From contig DLAF01000065.1 of NCBI GenBank assembly GCA_002492725.1, positions 1 through 54,948 of the forward strand: a DNA stretch of 54,948 bases, read 5' to 3'. This document shows, piece after piece, positions 43,971 to 52,476 of this stretch. Source of the DNA: Lachnospiraceae bacterium UBA7054. Its GTDB lineage: Bacteria > Bacillota > Clostridia > Lachnospirales > Lachnospiraceae. The first letter of the stretch is position 1. Each line of letters opens with the position of its first letter. The translations under genes were made by a program, and so were the position numbers. The notes beneath the pieces are model-generated. The model had not been told where the DNA came from. It did no database searches and saw only the letters and a list, made by a program, of their open reading frames with translations.

Positions 43971-44999
43971 TTATTTATTATACCAAATATTTTGATGACG
44001 GACAATAAAGACGACAAAGCCAAGGAGCATCATCAGATAAAAACCAATTCCCCTTGCAATGCAAAGGGATGCCATCAGGTACCGTTTTGTAAAAATTTTA
44101 AGAAACACATGTTGAAACACCACTTCCGTAATACCCTGTGCGCCAGGCACAGGCAGCATGTCTACCGCTATGTACACCGCTGCCTGAAGCCAGACAATAT
44201 CCCACATGGAAAAACCATGCATTCCCAAGCCACGGTATATCACATAAGTAAGCAAAAAGGCGCTGAGTCTCTGCAGAAACGTCCCTATTGCCACTGCTGC
44301 AATCATCTTTTTATGACTTTGTAAAAAGCAGACCGTTTCCTGATAACCGGATAAAAACCGCTCCATTTCACTTTTTCTGCGTTCCGACTTTTTCCAAATT
44401 CTACAGCGTATGAACAGCTTGTCTATTTTAAAAAAAACCATTCTGATGAATCCCGGCGAAATCATAACCAAAATCAATACGGCAACCACGACAGCATTCA
44501 AACATAGTCCCAGCAAATACAGCCGGCTGTAACCCCGAAAATAATTCTTTAGTAAAGGCCTCCCCAAAACCAGGATTCCGATTCCTGTCAGGACAAGCAC
44601 AAGTTTATACATAACGGCCACTGTCATCAGAACCACGGAAGCGGATGAAAGCGAATTGCCGTCCTTTTTCATATAATAGAGCTGCATCGGCTGTCCTCCC
44701 GTCGCGGAAGGCGTAATGCCGGAGAAGAAAAAACCGATAAAGGAATAGGAAAGGCAGCGCGGCAGGCTTGTTTTCTCCCCGATTCCCTTTAGCAGATACC
44801 AGATCATGCAGCCTTCCCCCGCCACGAATGCCGCCGCCAGAAAAACGGCCGCCGCCATGGACGCTGCGGACATCTTTCGAATGGAGGCTGTCATATCCGC
44901 AAAATCCTGATTCCGTAAAACACTCCAAAAAGTCAATCCCATAACCGCTGCAAAAATGCTGATATCAACGATCCATTTCCGTCTTCTATCCTTTTCCAT
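43971..44999 (-). CDS. YbhN/LPG-synthase-TM family flippase-like membrane protein
   Basis: A 342-residue polytopic membrane protein of the UPF0104/lysylphosphatidylglycerol-synthase transmembrane family, with about eight helices and the family motif FFFSGITPSATGGQPMQLYYM. MprF proteins use this domain to flip lipids; stand-alone versions are often beside glycosyltransferases. I choose the ATG at 44999, which has GGAGGGCG upstream, over 45023. It overlaps the preceding gene by 14 bases and ends a three-gene unit with the glycosyltransferase. Role in glycolipid or polymer export is inferred. Confidence 0.85.
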   Translation of the reverse strand: MEKDRRRKWIVDISIFAAVMGLTFWSVLRNQDFADMTASIRKMSAASMAAAVFLAAAFVAGEGCMIWYLLKGIGEKTSLPRCLSYSFIGFFFSGITPSATGGQPMQLYYMKKDGNSLSSASVVLMTVAVMYKLVLVLTGIGILVLGRPLLKNYFRGYSRLYLLGLCLNAVVVAVLILVMISPGFIRMVFFKIDKLFIRCRIWKKSERRKSEMERFLSGYQETVCFLQSHKKMIAAVAIGTFLQRLSAFLLTYVIYRGLGMHGFSMWDIVWLQAAVYIAVDMLPVPGAQGITEVVFQHVFLKIFTKRYLMASLCIARGIGFYLMMLLGFVVFIVRHQNIWYNK

Positions 45000-45558
45000 A
45001 GGCAGTAACGCCCTCCCATGCAAAGTTTAAGTCAGGCGACGCAATTTCCGAAAGCGGCCCTTCAAAAACCTGTTTCATCCCACCGTACTCCAAAAAGTCT
45101 TTCGGTGTTACCAGGGAGAAATGTTTTTGTGAGACAAAAATTCCGTTTTTCTGCAAAACCCTCGCAATGTAGGATGCGCAGGTATAGTGATCTTTCTGAT
45201 AAAAAGGAATGCCCAGCACAAGAAACGGCAGGCCGCATACCGCGTAATGAATTCGGAACCGTCTGCGATAATCTGCCTCCAGTCTTTCCATTATTCTTTG
45301 TTTCTGCGCCGACGTGCATGGAAGTTCATAAATACGATAAAAAGCCGTCGGAAAGATACGCAGAATTTTATTCTTGTCTTCCCTCTCAAATCCGGCAATC
45401 ACCGGCACAGCCGGGTTCCTCCGCCCAACGCTGTACGCCTCCGTCAAATTTACATCCTTTGAAATCACGACATGAACATATCTTTGTTTTAAAAAGCCGC
45501 GAATCATCGAGGCAAAAATTCCCGGGGTATCCACAAGTGCAATATAGATGTAAGCCAT
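44986..45558 (-). CDS. Permuted papain-like (NlpC/P60, YiiX-type) predicted hydrolase
   Basis: A 190-residue protein without signal peptide. It opens with MAYIYIALVDTPGIFASMIR, has a histidine in RYVHVVISKD (His29) and a cysteine in HYTCASYIARVL (Cys127). The His-before-Cys order is that of circularly permuted papain-fold amidases or lipid-handling YiiX-like enzymes. The substrate is unknown. It sits between a glycosyltransferase (12 bases upstream) and a flippase-like gene (overlapping), suggesting a shared role in a lipid or cell-envelope pathway. Confidence 0.72.
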   Translation of the reverse strand: MAYIYIALVDTPGIFASMIRGFLKQRYVHVVISKDVNLTEAYSVGRRNPAVPVIAGFEREDKNKILRIFPTAFYRIYELPCTSAQKQRIMERLEADYRRRFRIHYAVCGLPFLVLGIPFYQKDHYTCASYIARVLQKNGIFVSQKHFSLVTPKDFLEYGGMKQVFEGPLSEIASPDLNFAWEGVTAYGKG

Positions 45559-45570
45559 GCTGTCTCCCTT

Positions 45571-46611
45571 CTACTGGAACTTATATATTTTCTTGGCAAT
45601 CCGATATCCGTCCACGGCAGCCTTCTTTCCCAGCTTTCCCGGCAGATTGGTCAGTCCGCTCAGTTTCGTATAACGCAGCCGGTAATACAAACCCGGATTC
45701 TCTTTTTTCATCTCTGCCCAGATTTCCCGATGTCTCGTTTTCGCATCTTCCTCACCGGACAAAAGCAGATGGATCGACGAGATTGCCATCATAATGGATA
45801 CATTTCTGCACATATAATTTGCAAGTTTTGGATGTTGCTCCCTTACTTCCCTTAAGTCCACACATTCCGCGACAATCTTTGTCACTCTGATCTGCTGCTC
45901 GATTCTGGAAATCAACACCTTCTCATTCACCGACTGATCTTCCCTGCCCAGATAATACTGATACAGATCAATGTCCATATAATAGAGCGTCTTGACATAC
46001 GGCAACGGATAGTAAGCAAAAATATTATCTACATAAAACGTGTGCTCCGGCAAAACCAGTCCCGTTTTTCTCAAGACATCCGTCCGATATACCAAAGCGT
46101 GCATAATCAGATACTGGGACGGCCGGAAAGATTTTATTTCATCCCAGGTACAGATCTGCCTCTCCGGAAATACATTCCGGTAATTCATCTCCTTTTTCAT
46201 GCCTTCATCCAGATGATTGTATGTATAGTTGCAGATTACCAGATCCGGCGATGGGCTCATATCCTCTGCCGATTCCCAATTTGACCAAATTTTTAACTGT
46301 TCCAAAAGCGCCCTGTACGCCTCCTCTTCCAGCCAATCGTCCGAATCCACAACTTTAAAGTACTTTCCTGACGCCAGACGTAAACCGACATTGATGCACG
46401 AGCCGTGACCGCCGTTCTCCTTATGTACCACCGTCACAATTCCCGGAAACCGACTCACGTAGCGCTCCGCAATTTCTCCCGTCCCATCATCCGAGCCGTC
46501 ATCCACCACAATAATTTCCACATCATCCCCGCCTGTTGTCAGGGAATCAAGACAACGTCTTACATAGTTTTCTGAATTAAAACATGGCACGATAATTGAT
46601 AATAACTTCAT
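45571..46611 (-). CDS. Family 2 glycosyltransferase
   Basis: A 346-residue GT-A glycosyltransferase. The N-terminal nucleotide-sugar domain shows LLSIIVPCFNSENYVRRCLD, EIIVVDDGSDDGT and the metal-binding VVDSDDWL. The ATG at 46611 is used instead of 46671 because AAAGGAG lies 8 bases upstream and the family starts at this point. It is the first gene of the three-gene unit ending at 43971. The acceptor may be a lipid or wall polymer; this is inferred from the flippase-like neighbour. Confidence 0.92.
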   Translation of the reverse strand: MKLLSIIVPCFNSENYVRRCLDSLTTGGDDVEIIVVDDGSDDGTGEIAERYVSRFPGIVTVVHKENGGHGSCINVGLRLASGKYFKVVDSDDWLEEEAYRALLEQLKIWSNWESAEDMSPSPDLVICNYTYNHLDEGMKKEMNYRNVFPERQICTWDEIKSFRPSQYLIMHALVYRTDVLRKTGLVLPEHTFYVDNIFAYYPLPYVKTLYYMDIDLYQYYLGREDQSVNEKVLISRIEQQIRVTKIVAECVDLREVREQHPKLANYMCRNVSIMMAISSIHLLLSGEEDAKTRHREIWAEMKKENPGLYYRLRYTKLSGLTNLPGKLGKKAAVDGYRIAKKIYKFQ

Positions 46612-46727
46612 TTTTTCAGCTCCTTTCTCCGCTTTTTCCATATAACGATTTGACTGTGCAGATATCTTCACTTCGATCTGCTATATTTTTTCTGCGGCTT
46701 TTGCCAAAATCTAAAATTGCCATAGAG

Positions 46728-46756
46728 AAACCCACCATGTTTGCTTTGGTGGGTTT
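46728..46756 (-). terminator. Hairpin between the decayed cluster and the glycosyltransferase
   Basis: AAACCCACC at 46728-46736 pairs with GGTGGGTTT at 46748-46756 around an 11-base loop. The tail is TTTCTCT on the minus strand and TTTTGTAAATT on the plus strand. It lies in a 224-base gap holding no gene and should end transcripts from the decayed region. Confidence 0.65.
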
Positions 46757-46835
46757 TGTAAATTGGAAAAATAAACAGAATTTTCACTAAAGATAAACAG
46801 AAGATAATGGTAGATACGAGCGGAACAGACACCTG

Positions 46836-47042
46836 TTAATACAACAGCTTATTTCCCTTCTCGCAGATTTCATATATCTCATCGTATGCTGCCTCTATCA
46901 GCGGCGTAATCTTTTCCGTTTCCTTCCGCTGGATCCTTTTAAAAAGAAAATAAGGCAGGATCCATCCAAGGAATCCCGGAACTGCAAGAATAATACACAA
47001 TACGATGTGCGGCGGCATGGCCGTGACCGCAAACGTATCACC
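46836..47042 (-). pseudogene. C-terminal remnant of a small membrane protein
   Basis: The frame encodes FAVTAMPPHIVLCIILAVPG, a second hydrophobic stretch GFLGWILPYFLFKRI and a charged end TPLIEAAYDEIYEICEKG. It looks like the C-terminal half of a two-helix membrane protein known from other clostridia. Its upstream end is joined directly to the FDKFYQGDT motif of the histidine kinase fragment, so the N-terminal half was lost in a deletion that also removed the kinase end. An in-frame ATG at 47018 could still start a 60-residue peptide. Confidence 0.6.
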
Positions 47043-47504
47043 CTGATAGAATTTGTCAAAAATATTTTACTGCATTGGAGAGCAGATTGTTCCACACCAG
47101 CTCCATCAGACTGGCATCCGCTTTGATCAGCGCTGCGTCTTCGATATCCGCTTCCAGATCAATCTCTTTTTCCTCCAGGGCATCTTCAAACAAAAAGACG
47201 CTCTCGCACAACTGCCTGCACACGTCGTAGATTTCCACTTCCGGCGTAATCCTCTGATGCTCCAGCCTGTTCAGTTTCAGGATATTGCCGATCAGCGAAG
47301 ACAGCCTTGCCGCCACCATCCCCCAGTAAACCATAGGGACAATCGTCTGCACCAGCCCGTTCCACCTGACTTTGTCCATAAACACCAGCAATCCGGTATG
47401 GACTCCGGACATCAACAGCAAAACGCCCATATAGATAGCAAAAAGTGATAGTGGAAACAGATTGTTTTCACTTTTCCGTAATTCAAATTTTAGTGTGTTC
47501 TCAT
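47043..47504 (-). pseudogene. Histidine kinase pseudogene with deletions and a frameshift
   Basis: The kinase ATG at 47504 overlaps the response-regulator stop (ATGA), but the frame stops at codon 5; one extra AC in an (AC)3 run explains the shift. The continuing frame has two membrane helices (FPLSLFAIYMGVLLLMSGVH and QTIVPMVYWGMVA), then jumps to RLSSLIGNILKLNRLE without the phosphoacceptor His box. It carries an intact N box, NNLLSNAVKY, and then jumps to FDKFYQGDT, the F-box, in another frame. The G1 and G2 boxes are gone. It cannot be an active kinase. Confidence 0.85.
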
Positions 47505-47914
47505 TGCAGCACCGCCTTGTATCCAAGCCCTCTCACGGTAACGATTTTAAATCCGTCGCAGGCGGAAAGCTTATCCCTAAGTTTTGTCACATACACGTCC
47601 ACCGCCCGCAGGCTGATGTCGCTGTCCACACCCCGGAACTCATCCATAAGCTACGCTCTGGAAAAAGTCTTTTTGGGATAGGACAACAGCTTGTAAATAA
47701 GGTGAAATTCCCTCGTGGTAAGACTGATCTCCTCCCCGTCGATCTCCGGCATCATAATGTCAGAAATGATCAGCTCATAGAGATTGTGATACATTTCCTC
47801 ATAAGCTTCCTTGGCATTCAGGCATCCTTTCGTCTGAAAACCGCTGTCGTTCAGATAGGTACAGACGATCTGATTCAGCTTGGTATCATCTTCCACAACG
47901 AGGATATGAATCAT
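47501..47914 (-). pseudogene. OmpR-family response regulator pseudogene
   Basis: The start (MIHILVVEDDTKLN) and the phospho-Asp motif LIISDIMMPEIDG are normal, but the next residues, EEISLTTREFHLIYKLL, belong to the winged-helix domain, so about 90 residues including the receiver Lys are missing in frame. A TAG at 47653-47651 follows KTFSRA, where family members have Gln (CAG); beyond it the winged helix reads on to VTVRGLGYKAVLQ and TGA at 47503-47501. So the gene has a deletion plus a nonsense change. It was coupled to the kinase pseudogene by an ATGA overlap. Confidence 0.87.
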
Positions 47915-47941
47915 TCGCTTTCACCTCCTGCATTTATTGTA

Positions 47942-48618
47942 TCATTTATAGTCCGTAGATTTCTTGCCTTTTAAGCATTTCAACTGCTTTGTGGAATGTA
48001 CGATCATATAAACTGCCATTCCCAGCACAAGTATGCTGATACCTGCCCCTGTCGAAGCCGTCATAATCTGTCGAAACACAGGATCATCCCACACAAACGG
48101 TAACGTCTCAACTCAGCCGCTCTATTCTCCCCGGCACTTTTATGGGCTCTCACAAAATGAAGCAGGGACGCCCTCATAGTGGCAAGCAGAATATAGTAAA
48201 CTGCCAATGTTACAAGCCAGAACGATCTGTAAAAAATACCCGAAAACATTTTGATACCCGCATATAAAAGATTAATAAAAAAAACCTGATACAGCGCCGC
48301 CTCGGCCCGAAACATATCTTCCCTCAAAAATCTGTGGACCAGAGGTATATCCAGCACTTTCCTGACAAGCGGATGCTTATCGATATCCTGCCGCACCAAC
48401 CGGACGATACCCGTAATTCCCGTCACTGTTATAATAAACGCATATGCCGACAAAAAATAGGCAACATTAGCAACGATTGGATTCACATGATCTCCCGCAA
48501 GCGCATAATTGACAAGCCCGTAAGACGGAATGGTAATTAACAGCGTCGGCACAGGCGGTAAAAAGAACACTTTCTTTGCTATCTTTTTCAGGCTCTTAAA
48601 ATCCCTCATGCTTTCCAT
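47942..48618 (-). pseudogene. Multi-helix membrane protein pseudogene
   Basis: From 48618 the frame encodes 185 residues with about four hydrophobic helices (FFLPPVPTLLITIPSYGLVN onward), ending RRYRLCGMILCFDRL and a stop at 48061. In the next frame FRQIMTASTGAGISILVLG, then VYMIVHSTKQLKCLKGKK, reads to a TGA at 47944-47942 and looks like the natural C-terminus of the same protein. A segment between LCGMIL and FRQIM has apparently been lost with a frame change. The family function is not known to me. Confidence 0.68.
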
Positions 48619-48656
48619 CCTCTAAGTTTGCAAATTGTGTCCAAAATGTGAGCAAA

Positions 48657-48680
48657 GGATGGAGCTAATCTGCTCCATCC
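48657..48680 (-). terminator. Hairpin after the 51-residue membrane protein gene
   Basis: GGATGGAGC at 48657-48665 pairs with GCTCCATCC at 48672-48680, a perfect 9-bp stem with loop TAATCT, 21 bases past the small gene's stop. The minus-strand tail is TTTGCTC, so termination may be partial before the next gene. Confidence 0.65.
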
Positions 48681-48700
48681 CTCGCTTTCGTTCTATTCAG

Positions 48701-48856
48701 TCATTTCAGTCCTTTTACAAAAAGTATCAGACACAGCAAAACGACAATCCCCGCAATCCCGATCACGATACCAAGCACCATGAGAAGCAGCATTACCGCT
48801 CCGACTACACCCTCCGCAACTTTTTCATTCACCTCTACCAACTTAGATTTTGCCAT
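48701..48856 (-). CDS. Small (51-residue) membrane protein
   Basis: A 51-residue reading frame beginning MAKSKLVEVNEKVAEGVVGA and running into a single hydrophobic stretch of about 27 residues with a short VKGLK end. AAGGAGAATG precedes the ATG at good spacing, and a hairpin follows the stop. A charged amphipathic start plus one long helix is typical of small clostridial membrane proteins of unknown function. The clean ribosome site, length and hairpin support a real gene. Confidence 0.72.
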   Translation of the reverse strand: MAKSKLVEVNEKVAEGVVGAVMLLLMVLGIVIGIAGIVVLLCLILFVKGLK

Positions 48857-48965
48857 GTCATCATTCTCCTTCCTTACTTTCCAGTAACTTGATGGTAAGA
48901 GAATATCATGGCATTATTTGCGTAATCTTTGACTTTTGTTTAAGAAATATTAATTGTGGGATTTT

Positions 48966-49775
48966 CTATTTCAGGACCGCATTTTCAATCCCATACTTTT
49001 CTGCCATCCTGTTTATACTGCCATCCTCGTATATTGCCTGAATATAGGCATCCGCCTTTCTCGTCAAATCAGAGCCCCTGCGAAAACCCACACAGATTTT
49101 TTCATCATTGAGAGACATGCCAACTTCAAGTTTATCATACGCCTCCCCGGCACCGGTGTTGTGCGCTGCCATGATGATATCGATCACTGTCGCATCCGCT
49201 TTCTTATCCAGTACGCTCTGCAATGCCTCCTTCTGTGTTGCGCATGTCGTATAGCGGTATTTTTCCCCCTTCAGAATATCCTCCCCCGTAGAACCAGCCT
49301 CCACAGCAAACAGCAGGTGCTGACATTCCTCTATTGTTTTATACTGTTTGAGCTCTCCTTCTTGCATCACGACCACCTGCGCATTGGAAAGATACGGACT
49401 TGAACAGGAAATGGTTTCCATCAGCTCCGGTGTCATCGTCATTCCATTCCAGATACAGTCGATCTCCCCTATTTCCAGTAACCTGGTCTTGTCATCCCAG
49501 TCAATTTCTTTCAGTTCCAGTGTAACGCCTATACTTTCCGCAAAAGACTCTGCCAGCTCAACATCAAAGCCCGTCCATTCTTCCCCGACGCGGTAATCCA
49601 TCGGTGCAAAATCGGTCATGCCTGCAACAAGCGTTCCTTTGGACTGTACATACGTCAAATCAGACTCTCCTTCCACCAGTTCTAAACTGATACTTTCCTG
49701 TTTTTTCCCACATCCGGCAATCAGCAGTATAGATGTGAACGCCAGAAATACGATTTTCTTTTCTTCTCTTTTCAT
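48966..49775 (-). CDS. Family 3 (amino-acid type) solute-binding lipoprotein
   Basis: A 269-residue lipoprotein with lipobox IAGC (Cys21) and an SBP_bac_3 fold: LVAGMTDFAPMDYRVGEEWT near the start, GFDVELAESFAESIGV, and IGEIDCIWNGMTMTPE. The frame runs up to 49898, but the ATG at 49775 starts the signal peptide and has GAGGGG upstream. There is no permease or ATPase beside it. It follows the DegV-fused kinase gene by 25 bases, so it may act as an extracellular sensor component for the kinases rather than for transport; that is inference. Confidence 0.88.
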   Translation of the reverse strand: MKREEKKIVFLAFTSILLIAGCGKKQESISLELVEGESDLTYVQSKGTLVAGMTDFAPMDYRVGEEWTGFDVELAESFAESIGVTLELKEIDWDDKTRLLEIGEIDCIWNGMTMTPELMETISCSSPYLSNAQVVVMQEGELKQYKTIEECQHLLFAVEAGSTGEDILKGEKYRYTTCATQKEALQSVLDKKADATVIDIIMAAHNTGAGEAYDKLEVGMSLNDEKICVGFRRGSDLTRKADAYIQAIYEDGSINRMAEKYGIENAVLK

Positions 49776-49800
49776 TGAACTACCCCTCTTCCAACACCGT

Positions 49801-52476
49801 CTATTTTCCGCTCTGTAGCATAAACAGCAGCCCAAACGCCCCCGTGCCGCAGTTGATGGAAATCGCCGGCGACGCTTTCTGATAAATAACCCTTTCAAAA
49901 CTAATCTTCTTTCTTACAGTTTTCTCGATTTCCTGCAATTCCTCATGGGCCAGCCCGGCATGTGTAATAAACAACAGTCTTTTGTCTATCCTGCCCGCAT
50001 CGCCAAGCACAGACTCAACATACTTCTTCCATACCGCTCTCTGCGTTCCGATCTTAATGGCTCCCACTATCATTTTGCTGTTTTTCAAAACCAATACCGG
50101 ATGCACCATAAACGCTTTACATATGGTATTGATACGCGGAGAAATTCTTCCCGCTCGCAGCAGATACTCCGTATCATCCACAATGAAACTTGTTCTGACC
50201 AGAGAACGCAACCGCTGTATTTTCGCTATCACAGCCTCCTGTGACATGCCGCTCGCGGCATACTTTGCTGCCTGTAAAACAATGAATCCCATTCCACTGG
50301 ACAAGTGTCCGGTGTCGATCACCTCCACATTGTCAAAGCTTCCCGATGCTTCCATCGCATTCTCGTATCCTTTACTGACCTTCCCGGACATGGTCAGATG
50401 AATCACGCACTGCGCTTTCGTCAACTGTTCCGCAAAAAAGGCCTCGTACTCGGCAACACTCGGAGACTCCGAATGTGCGCGTCTGCCGCTTCGGATATAG
50501 GAGAGCACACCGTCCGTTCCGGTTTCCTGTCCGTCTATAAACTCACCGCCCTCCGTCACGACCCGATACGGCATAACGGCCACCCGGGCGCCGTCCGTCA
50601 TATCCTCCGGCAGATCGGAAACACTGTCCGTGGAAATCAACAGAAACATCTTCTTTTTGGTGCGCTCCACAAAGGGCGCCTGCACCACGCCAAAGGAATC
50701 CTGCCTGTCCGCCAGGGTCACGAGCTCTTCCGGGAGGTGATTTAACAGCTCCGCCTCAAGCTGTCCACCGGTGACCGGTTTCATCAGATATCCGTCAAAA
50801 CCTTCCCGCTTATACAGCTTTCGGTTTTCCCCTCCGGCATTTGCCGTCAGCACGACCACCGGCGTCTCCTGATTCAGACCGCCCGCCTGCGTCCGAATTT
50901 CATGCAGACATACAATACCGTCCATCTCCGGCATCAGGTGATCCATCAGAATGACGTCATAGCGGTTTTTCAGTGTCTTCTGCAGACACTGCGCCCCGCT
51001 GCCGGCTGTATCCGTCTGTACCTTCGTATCCCGCAGAAGTTTTTCCTCAACCATCAGATTTGCCTCATTATCGTCCACGATCAGGATACGGGCCTTTGGC
51101 GCCTCAAAACTTCTTTTATAACGTTTTCTTGCATTCATCGCATGGCGCGCCTCTATATCCATGTCCCCAATCGCCTCTTCGGAAACGATTTCCTGAGGTA
51201 TCGTAACAATAAAAGTCGTGCCTTTCGTATAAACGCTGTTTACCGAAATATCGCCACCCATCAGTTCTACAAGCTGCTTCACAATAGAAAGCCCAAGCCC
51301 CGTTCCCTCAATATGACGGTTTTTCTCCTCATCCACTCTCTTAAACGCGCTGAACAGATACGGCATATTCTCCTTTTTGATTCCCATGCCCGTATCCGCC
51401 ACCGAATAGACAATCTGTGCGCATCCGTGCTCCTGCCTCCTGCACTGGATTGAAAGGGTAACAGAGCCCTCCGTGGTATATTTGACTGCGTTGTTGAGTA
51501 CATTTATTAAGATCTGCTTGATCCGCACCTCATCTCCCAAAAGCCGGGAAGGCATTTTCTGATCGACGTCGATATGAAATTCCAAGCCTTTCTCCTTCGC
51601 CCGCACCCATATCATGTTGACGATCTCCGACAACATATCCCCCACATGGTAGCTTACGGGCACGATATCCATTTTTCCAGATTCAATCTTGGACATATCC
51701 AGGATATCGTTGATCAGTGCAAGCAGCATTTTGCTGGCCGTCTGAATATCCCTTGCATCCGCGGCAATCTCATCCGATGTCGTTTCCCGCAGGATCATTT
51801 CATTTAGGCCGATGATCGTATTAATCGGCGTACGGATCTCATGGCTCATACTGGAAAAGAAACGGTTCTGCGCCTGATTCAGTTCTTCAATTTCCTGTTT
51901 CTGCTGTCTGGCCGTTCTGTTTGCGGAACGGTAAATGGCATTCTGAAACAGGAGCATCCCGCACGTTAAACCCGCAACCACCGTCATGGATACCGCGGAA
52001 TCAATATAGGCCATCTCGACCGTATGCATGGCCAGAACAGAGGGATAAAAATAGGCAAGAAGATAGCTGCCCCAGCTAATCACCAGTCCGCTGGCCAACA
52101 GCACATATTTGATTTTGTTTTCCACAAGAAGCGCCACAAAAACAAAAGCAAGCAGATACCAGCTTGCGCCGCCTCCATAGAGCCCGCCTGTTGTCAGAAA
52201 GTTAAAAGGCATGACCAAATACACGAGAAGGCCCCCGATAATGACGGCTCCCATCTGTATCTTATGAAAATGAATCGAATAATAAATCAATCCAAAAAAG
52301 AGGATAAACCCAAGTACCATGCCGATATTATTTAAAGCGCTTTCTCCGGCAACGATTCCCATCAAAACAGCTATCCCCATACCGATTAATCCAATCAGCG
52401 TCAAAAGGCGGAACAGACGCTCCTGCATTGCTACATTAGAATCTCCTATGGGCTCTATTATCTTCCTTAAATTCAT
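49801..52476 (-). CDS. Hybrid histidine kinase with a C-terminal DegV/FakB-like domain
   Basis: An 891-residue protein with this order: six or so transmembrane helices in about 22-182, a short coiled coil, HisKA with the phosphoacceptor His near 212 (FFSSMSHEIRTPIN), HATPase with NVLNNAVKY, DTGMGI and GTGLGLSIV, a receiver with Asp near 512 (VILMDHLMPEMDG), and from about 610 to the end a DegV domain. The last starts LISTDSVSDLPEDM and includes IDGQETG, HPVLVLKN and a closing NCGTGAFGLLF. DegV/FakB proteins bind one fatty acid. Some family positions differ: SESPS replaces TSQPS, and N-C replaces the usual His before the final GTG. The start is ATG 52476, overlapping the upstream stop (TGATG); a GTG at 52479 is the alternative. 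Confidence 0.9.
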   Translation of the reverse strand: MNLRKIIEPIGDSNVAMQERLFRLLTLIGLIGMGIAVLMGIVAGESALNNIGMVLGFILFFGLIYYSIHFHKIQMGAVIIGGLLVYLVMPFNFLTTGGLYGGGASWYLLAFVFVALLVENKIKYVLLASGLVISWGSYLLAYFYPSVLAMHTVEMAYIDSAVSMTVVAGLTCGMLLFQNAIYRSANRTARQQKQEIEELNQAQNRFFSSMSHEIRTPINTIIGLNEMILRETTSDEIAADARDIQTASKMLLALINDILDMSKIESGKMDIVPVSYHVGDMLSEIVNMIWVRAKEKGLEFHIDVDQKMPSRLLGDEVRIKQILINVLNNAVKYTTEGSVTLSIQCRRQEHGCAQIVYSVADTGMGIKKENMPYLFSAFKRVDEEKNRHIEGTGLGLSIVKQLVELMGGDISVNSVYTKGTTFIVTIPQEIVSEEAIGDMDIEARHAMNARKRYKRSFEAPKARILIVDDNEANLMVEEKLLRDTKVQTDTAGSGAQCLQKTLKNRYDVILMDHLMPEMDGIVCLHEIRTQAGGLNQETPVVVLTANAGGENRKLYKREGFDGYLMKPVTGGQLEAELLNHLPEELVTLADRQDSFGVVQAPFVERTKKKMFLLISTDSVSDLPEDMTDGARVAVMPYRVVTEGGEFIDGQETGTDGVLSYIRSGRRAHSESPSVAEYEAFFAEQLTKAQCVIHLTMSGKVSKGYENAMEASGSFDNVEVIDTGHLSSGMGFIVLQAAKYAASGMSQEAVIAKIQRLRSLVRTSFIVDDTEYLLRAGRISPRINTICKAFMVHPVLVLKNSKMIVGAIKIGTQRAVWKKYVESVLGDAGRIDKRLLFITHAGLAHEELQEIEKTVRKKISFERVIYQKASPAISINCGTGAFGLLFMLQSGK

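Noticed and set aside
48966..49898. Longer start for the family 3 binding protein
   Set aside because: The added Arg-rich 41 residues would overlap the upstream kinase gene and hide the lipoprotein signal.
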